23,238 bases of DNA from a bacterium (GTDB lineage Bacteria; Bacillota; Clostridia; Christensenellales; UBA1242). The stretch spans positions 1 to 23,238 of the forward strand of contig JAILMD010000057.1 in NCBI GenBank assembly GCA_024692805.1, read 5' to 3'. The notes beneath the pieces were generated by a model. The model was not told the DNA's origin and did not search any database. It saw only the letters and a program-made list of their open reading frames with translations. Made by a program: the position numbers and the translations under genes. How positions within the stretch are numbered: position 1 is the stretch's first letter; each line of letters begins with the position of its first letter. Shown one piece after another: positions 16,423 through 23,238 of this stretch.

Positions 16423-17292
16423 ATGGTAAATTTAGATTGGTATAGGGTATTTTTAGAGGTTGCAAAAGAAAAGAATATAACAAAGGCTAGTGAAAATTTA
16501 TATGTTTCTCAACCAGCAGTTAGCAAATGCATTAAACTATTGGAAAAAGATTTAGGTGAGAAGTTATTTGTTAGGGAACATAAAGGTGTAACGCTGACTG
16601 AGTTTGGGAAGGCTATTTATTTAAGCGTTAAGAATTCACTAGACTCTTTAGATAGTTTAGCTAAGATTATTGAAGATGTGAAAAATGTTAAGATCGGCAA
16701 ACTTAGAATTGCAACCAACACTTCTAATATAGGTTACATTCTTGCTAGCGCTATAGAAAAATTTTGCAAAAAATACCCAAACATTGAATTGAAGATCACA
16801 AGAATTAATGATAGTAATTTAAATAATACTTCCTATTTAGAACAAAATTTTGATTATGCTTTTTTAGATGAAGAAATGCTTACATCTAATTTAAATGTTG
16901 TTTATAAATGTGAAGTTAGCTATGATTTTATTGGGGCTTATGATATGCAAGTTGACAGCATTGATGTTAATAATCTAAAGAAACATAACTTAATTTTAAT
17001 TAATGATACCTATACATCAAGAAACAATATTGATAATTATTTTAAACAAAACAACATCAATTTTAGAGTTAAATATGAGGTTGATAATTATAGTATGGTT
17101 GTTTCACTGGTAAAAATGGGACTCGGAATTGGAATAGTTAACGCAAACTATTTTCAAAATGAAATAAAAAATAAAGAAATAAAAGTTTTAAAATCAAATG
17201 CAAAATTTAATAACAGAAACTTGGTTTTAATAAGAATTGGGAAGGAGCAAACGATAGTAAGCGCCAGCTTTGAAAAGGTTTTAAAATGTTAA
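16423..17292 (+). CDS. LysR-family transcriptional regulator
   Basis: The 289 residues are close to the family's usual 300. The N-terminal winged helix-turn-helix is clear: FLEVAKEKNITKASENLYVS followed by QPAVSKCIKLLEKDLG and LFVREHKGVTLTEFG. A linker helix follows, then a periplasmic-binding-like effector domain from about residue 92 (GKLRIATNTSN) to the end, with the usual GLGIGIVNANYF stretch. The effector cannot be deduced. It is divergent from two tandem unknown genes and shares their promoter region, the classic arrangement for a LysR regulator and its target, so it probably regulates both itself and that pair. The ribosome site AAGGA (16406-16410) is 12 nt from the ATG. Confidence 0.92.
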   Translation: MVNLDWYRVFLEVAKEKNITKASENLYVSQPAVSKCIKLLEKDLGEKLFVREHKGVTLTEFGKAIYLSVKNSLDSLDSLAKIIEDVKNVKIGKLRIATNTSNIGYILASAIEKFCKKYPNIELKITRINDSNLNNTSYLEQNFDYAFLDEEMLTSNLNVVYKCEVSYDFIGAYDMQVDSIDVNNLKKHNLILINDTYTSRNNIDNYFKQNNINFRVKYEVDNYSMVVSLVKMGLGIGIVNANYFQNEIKNKEIKVLKSNAKFNNRNLVLIRIGKEQTIVSASFEKVLKC

Positions 17293-17640
17293 TTTGATTA
17301 ATGATACTTTAATATATTTTATATTTAAAACTACATCTTATGTATCCTTGAATGCATAATTAAGGAATAATAACATTTTTTTAGGAAATTAGTGAAAAAA
17401 TAATAAAATTTTTAAAAATTTTTTGAAAAAGTGTTGACTTTATTTTACAGGTGTGGTAATATACTAGCGTTGTCACCCAAAGTGGCAGCATTATGTTCTT
17501 TGACAAGTGAATAGTTGAAATGTACAAGGTTTATTAAATTTTAATTAAACGATACTTGTTAATTTCTTAAGTGTATTTATAACACACATTGTAAAAATAA
17601 CTAATTTTTACGTCAGTAGAAGTTGGTTCTAAGTTAGATT
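17293..17640 (+). promoter_or_regulatory. 16S rRNA promoter and leader region
   Basis: This 348-nt stretch has no gene. An A/T-rich UP-like tract precedes TTGACT (17434-17439), a 17-bp spacer and TAATAT (17457-17462) with an extended TGG. A small hairpin lies right after the start (TGTCAC with GTGGCA, near 17471-17487). A Firmicutes-type boxA, TGTTCTTTGACA, is at 17494-17505 and is expected to load antitermination factors. ATAGTTGAAAT (17511-17521) is the left half of the 16S processing stem. No clear second upstream promoter or lysR terminator was found. Confidence 0.8.
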
Positions 17641-19166
<1,526 letters not shown>

Positions 19167-19309
19167 AAAGGAGTAGTGAAATCACTACATCTTGTCGATA
19201 ACAATTAATTAGTTAATTGTTAAAATTTTCAAAATTGTATTTTATAATACGAGTTTAATGATCAGTAAACACATTAAACTATAAAAAGCAAACCGAAAAT
19301 AAGAAATTT

Positions 19310-19320
19310 ATTTCAACTAT
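19310..19320 (+). other. Right half of the 16S rRNA processing stem
   Basis: ATTTCAACTAT is the exact reverse complement of ATAGTTGAAAT at 17511-17521 in the leader. After a one-base bulge, CAC (19321-19323) continues the pairing with GTG (17507-17509). The stem would enclose the whole 16S and is the expected RNase III substrate. Confidence 0.75.
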
Positions 19321-19343
19321 CACTGTTAAAAAGAATAAAAAAT

Positions 19344-19368
19344 ATGTTCCTCCTAGGAACATTTTTTT
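19344..19368 (+). terminator. Intrinsic terminator of the 16S transcript
   Basis: Perfect 8-bp stem ATGTTCCT/AGGAACAT with a CCT loop, followed by a run of six T's. It lies just after the processing stem and before any 23S sequence, so the 16S is a transcription unit on its own. Confidence 0.85.
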
Positions 19369-19370
19369 AT

Positions 19371-19480
19371 GCAAAAAAACTTCTAAATTTAGCGCCTAAG
19401 TGCAAAAATTCAAAAGAGCTACTGGTAGTCGCGTACAATGAGTACGCCCTGCGCAAGATGAAATAGAATTCATATAAGCA
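19371..19480. repeat. Diverged copy of the palindromic repeat (copy 3)
   Basis: It shares the end AAAAAACTTCTAAATTTAGCG and the centre CGCGTACAATGAGTACGC with the copies after gapA and proS. The right half is different and the long foldback is lost, leaving only the central GCGTAC/GTACGC pairing and a small CTAC/GTAG hairpin. It may be a decayed or recombined copy. Confidence 0.55.
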
Positions 19481-19496
19481 GAAAATTTTTTATAAA

Positions 19497-19523
19497 AAAA
19501 CATAACCGATTTGGTTATGTTTT
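19497..19523 (-). terminator. Terminator of the minus-strand operon
   Basis: Perfect 11-bp stem AAAACATAACC/GGTTATGTTTT with a five-base loop and a T-run on the minus-strand exit side; a T-tract on the other side makes it potentially bidirectional. It lies 7 nt after the small membrane gene and faces the 16S terminator. Confidence 0.8.
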
Positions 19524-19529
19524 AATTTT

Positions 19530-19718
19530 TTATGAGAATATTGAAATGAAGCCTTCCCAAAGGTTAATCCAGAATTGTTTGAAGCCGCCCCAGAAGCCGC
19601 CGTTATCTCTTGACAAACTAATAAGGTCTTCAAAGCCTCCGTTAAAGAGGAAGTAAAAACATAAAATAAATACTGTTGTTACAATAATTCCCCAAAAAAT
19701 TTTTAAAGCTATTTTCAT
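19530..19718 (-). CDS. Small single-pass membrane protein of unknown function
   Basis: A 62-residue protein with one membrane segment near the N-terminus (about 5-27: LKIFWGIIVTTVFILCFYFLF) and a Phe/Trp/Gly-rich tail (GGFWGGFKQFWINLW), an amphipathic-looking helix that may lie along the membrane. AGGAGG is 10 nt before the ATG, overlapping the TAG stop of the upstream gene as TAGGAGG. A terminator follows at once, so it is last in a two-gene operon. Good ribosome site and terminator argue that this small frame is real. No family is recognised. Confidence 0.65.
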   Translation of the reverse strand: MKIALKIFWGIIVTTVFILCFYFLFNGGFEDLISLSRDNGGFWGGFKQFWINLWEGFISIFS

Positions 19719-19732
19719 AAGTTAAGTTCCTC

Positions 19733-20677
19733 CTAGAAATCAAATTCAAATCTGTTAGCTTTGTTTAAGTCGTGAGCAATAACTTTTCTTTTATTAATAA
19801 AGTCAAGAGAATATTTAACTTGCATAAACCTAAAATCATTAATAATTTCAAGCTCTTTGCTAGCAGTTGTTAATTTCTTAACTTTTCTTTCGCTATTAAC
19901 TCTGTTTTTACCATTAAGGGTAGGGTAAGCGCCGGGAAGTGGAAGTTCAGGAAACATTATGCTGATAACTTTTCCTTTTTGTTTGGGAACTTCAATGGCG
20001 CGCCCGGTAAGCAAAGCAGATTTAGATTTTCTTTCAGAGCTGCTAATCTCTTTATATTTTTTCATAGCCTGCTCATCAGAAAATTGTTTATTTTTGATGA
20101 TGTTATCTATTTCATCATAGTTCTGGTCAGCTTCATCATAATGTTCGATTTCGCTGTCGTCTTGTTCAAGTGGTGGGTCAGCTTTATAAGTTGAATATAA
20201 ATAATCTTTAAATATATATTCAATACTTCTTAACTCATCATTTTTAGAATAGTGATCTATTATTTGTTTGAGTGAATCAATAGAATTATCTAAATATTTA
20301 TCATTGTCTGAGAAAAACAAAACGTTAGAAGGAATAGTTTCGTTGGATATTTCCATATAATCAACGTAATCAGCAACGCCAAGTTTAACAACAAACTGAG
20401 GATAGGTTATTGCAAATGTTTTCATTAAAACAATAGTTCTTGTTTCTCTTGAATTTAATTTGTCAAAGAACTTTCTTAATTTTGCGTCAAACATATGGTC
20501 ATATCCGCTAAGCTCATGGATATAAAACTTTATAAACGTAACAGGAACCTGATTGCTTTTAAATTCTTTCTGGTAAACAAGGCTGGCGTTATAAAGAACA
20601 ATATTTGAAAGAACTAAAAAATCGTTTCCACTTAAAGAAAATTCACTATTTAAATAGGTTTTATTAGCACTATCCAT
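19733..20677 (-). CDS. Unknown cytoplasmic protein encoded between the split 16S and 23S genes
   Basis: A 314-residue protein of no recognised family, with no signal peptide or membrane segment. The N-terminal half (about 1-165) looks globular and mostly helical (NDFLVLSNIVLYNASLVYQK, YIHELSGYDHMFDAKLRKFF). An acidic linker follows (about 168-190, rich in D, E and Y). The C-terminal half is basic (SERKSKSALLTG, NRVNSERKVKKL, INKRKVIAHDLNKANRF). The ATG at 20677 follows AAAGGG closely; a better AGGAG is 15 nt away. The promoter lies directly upstream. Basic C-terminal patches could allow nucleic-acid binding, but this is only a guess. Its stop is built into the ribosome site of the next gene. 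Confidence 0.75.
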   Translation of the reverse strand: MDSANKTYLNSEFSLSGNDFLVLSNIVLYNASLVYQKEFKSNQVPVTFIKFYIHELSGYDHMFDAKLRKFFDKLNSRETRTIVLMKTFAITYPQFVVKLGVADYVDYMEISNETIPSNVLFFSDNDKYLDNSIDSLKQIIDHYSKNDELRSIEYIFKDYLYSTYKADPPLEQDDSEIEHYDEADQNYDEIDNIIKNKQFSDEQAMKKYKEISSSERKSKSALLTGRAIEVPKQKGKVISIMFPELPLPGAYPTLNGKNRVNSERKVKKLTTASKELEIINDFRFMQVKYSLDFINKRKVIAHDLNKANRFEFDF

Positions 20678-20704
20678 TATCCCTTTTGTTTTCTCCTATG
20701 ATGA

Positions 20705-20733
20705 ATTATACATAATATATAATAAAAAATCAA
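20705..20733 (-). promoter_or_regulatory. Promoter of the minus-strand unknown/membrane operon
   Basis: On the minus strand TTGATT (20733-20728), 17-bp spacer, TATAAT (20710-20705). AGGAG begins 7 nt further on. It is only about 20 bp from the -35 of the divergent 23S promoter P1. Confidence 0.7.
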
Positions 20734-20752
20734 ACAAATTTTAATTTTTGTA

Positions 20753-20781
20753 TTGACAAAGCATAAAATTTGGTGTAATAT
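20753..20781 (+). promoter_or_regulatory. 23S rRNA promoter P1
   Basis: TTGACA (20753-20758), 17-bp spacer, TAATAT (20776-20781). It is upstream of P2 in the same direction, so the 23S has tandem promoters as rRNA operons usually do. Confidence 0.7.
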
Positions 20782-20875
20782 TCACGTGCACACAAAGCGA
20801 AAGCCTAGATATTTTCTAGCATTGTTAACGGCTAAAAAAAATGTAAAAAATTTTTAAAATTTTTTGTAAAAACTG

Positions 20876-20904
20876 TTGACAATAGTTTTGCAGTGTGGTA
20901 TATT
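20876..20904 (+). promoter_or_regulatory. 23S rRNA promoter P2, a duplicate of the 16S promoter
   Basis: TTGACA (20876-20881), 17-bp spacer, TATATT (20899-20904) with extended TGG. The A/T tract before it, the GTGTGG before the -10 and the TCACCC hairpin after the start (GCTTTC/GAAAGC, 20911-20926) all match the 16S promoter region over about 85 bp. Confidence 0.8.
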
Positions 20905-21263
20905 ATATAGGCTTTCACCCGAAAGCGCTAATCTAACAGATGAATATAACTAAGTATTTTTAAATACCGCTGGTGAGTTGATGCTTAAGTGAAGGAGGCA
21001 AAAACTTACCATTTTTTATTTATTTGTTAGTTCGCACATTGACAACTGCATATGAACATACATAAACAAATTTGTTTAATGTAAGAGAATCAGAGTTAAA
21101 TCAAATATGTATAAGTGTAATACGCAAATTACAATAAGCTAAAAACAAACCGTTTTTAACTGGTAAATAACAATTACGCTGAGCAATTTAACAAGATAAA
21201 AAAATCTTAAAGCAAAGGCACGTTTACTTAATGTAAACAATTTTTAAAGATACAAACTTTATT
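20905..21263 (+). other. 23S rRNA leader
   Basis: About 360 nt without a gene. It has a start-proximal hairpin, an isolated AGGAGG near 20994 with no start codon after it, the Firmicutes-like pre-23S motif CACATTGACAACTGCATA near 21037-21054, an AAACAAATTTGTTT palindrome near 21063, and a GTTTAC-TTAAT-GTAAAC hairpin (21222-21238). The partner strand of the 23S processing stem lies beyond the window. Confidence 0.65.

Positions 21264-23238
<1,975 letters not shown>

Larger units (their letters stand above)
19167..19529. other. 16S trailer, facing terminators and a repeat fragment; no gene
   Basis: From left to right: an AACAATTAA/TTAATTGTT hairpin (19200-19221), the right half of the 16S processing stem (19310-19320), the 16S terminator, a diverged palindromic-repeat copy, and the terminator of the minus-strand operon. 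There are no spacer tRNAs. Confidence 0.75.

Noticed and set aside
20990..21030. AGGAGG in the 23S leader as the site of a leader peptide
   Set aside because: No ATG, GTG or TTG lies at usable distance and no frame follows; probably chance or a structural element.
19167..21263. Spacer tRNA (Ile/Ala) or 5S rRNA between 16S and 23S
   Set aside because: No cloverleaf, T-loop or 5S motif was seen in this region on either strand.

Overview
Organism. The window is A/T-rich, uses AGGAGG-type ribosome binding sites, TTG as an occasional start, and TAA or TAG stops with the standard code. Its 16S rRNA carries a CCTCC anti-Shine-Dalgarno end and a Firmicutes-type boxA leader. The 16S reads as a derived, probably host-associated and uncultured member of the Clostridia; this is a judgement by eye, not a database placement. 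The 16S has unusual but compensated substitutions at several positions that are normally near-universal.

Layout. (1) 1-8730: the end of an unidentified gene, then two co-oriented giant membrane proteins (1971 and 883 aa). They are paralogs with the same topology: three N-terminal membrane segments, a large tyrosine/asparagine-rich domain probably outside the cell, four C-terminal membrane segments and a lysine-rich tail. The plan resembles VirB6/TrbL-like channel components of type IV secretion or conjugation systems, but no motif proves this. (2) 8744-15098: housekeeping genes, namely gapA, a zinc-ribbon/TM2 membrane protein, mnmA, trpS, a small alpha/beta-hydrolase-like protein that appears to lack its nucleophile, and proS of the archaeal/eukaryotic-like type. 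(3) 15099-17292: a 370-nt non-coding stretch with a repeat and a tRNA-like hairpin, then two tandem paralogs of unknown family on the minus strand. A LysR-type regulator is transcribed away from them from a fully overlapping promoter pair. (4) 17293-23238: 16S rRNA and the first two thirds of 23S rRNA on the plus strand. They are separated by about 2.1 kb that holds a terminator, a two-gene minus-strand operon and a separate tandem promoter for the 23S.

How the parts work together. The rRNA operon is split. The 16S has its own promoter, boxA, processing stem and intrinsic terminator. The 23S has two promoters, one of which is clearly a duplicate of the 16S promoter. The two minus-strand genes between them end in a terminator facing the 16S terminator and start back to back with the 23S promoter. 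A family of roughly 130-bp palindromic repeats sits right at the stop codons of gapA and proS, with a diverged copy after the 16S; the first two copies probably act as bidirectional terminators. Several promoters have their -10 box only 6-8 nt before the Shine-Dalgarno, implying very short leaders.

Best candidates for undescribed biology: the giant paralogous membrane-protein pair, the split rRNA operon with a duplicated promoter and two uncharacterised genes inside it, and the LysR-linked pair of tandem unknown proteins.
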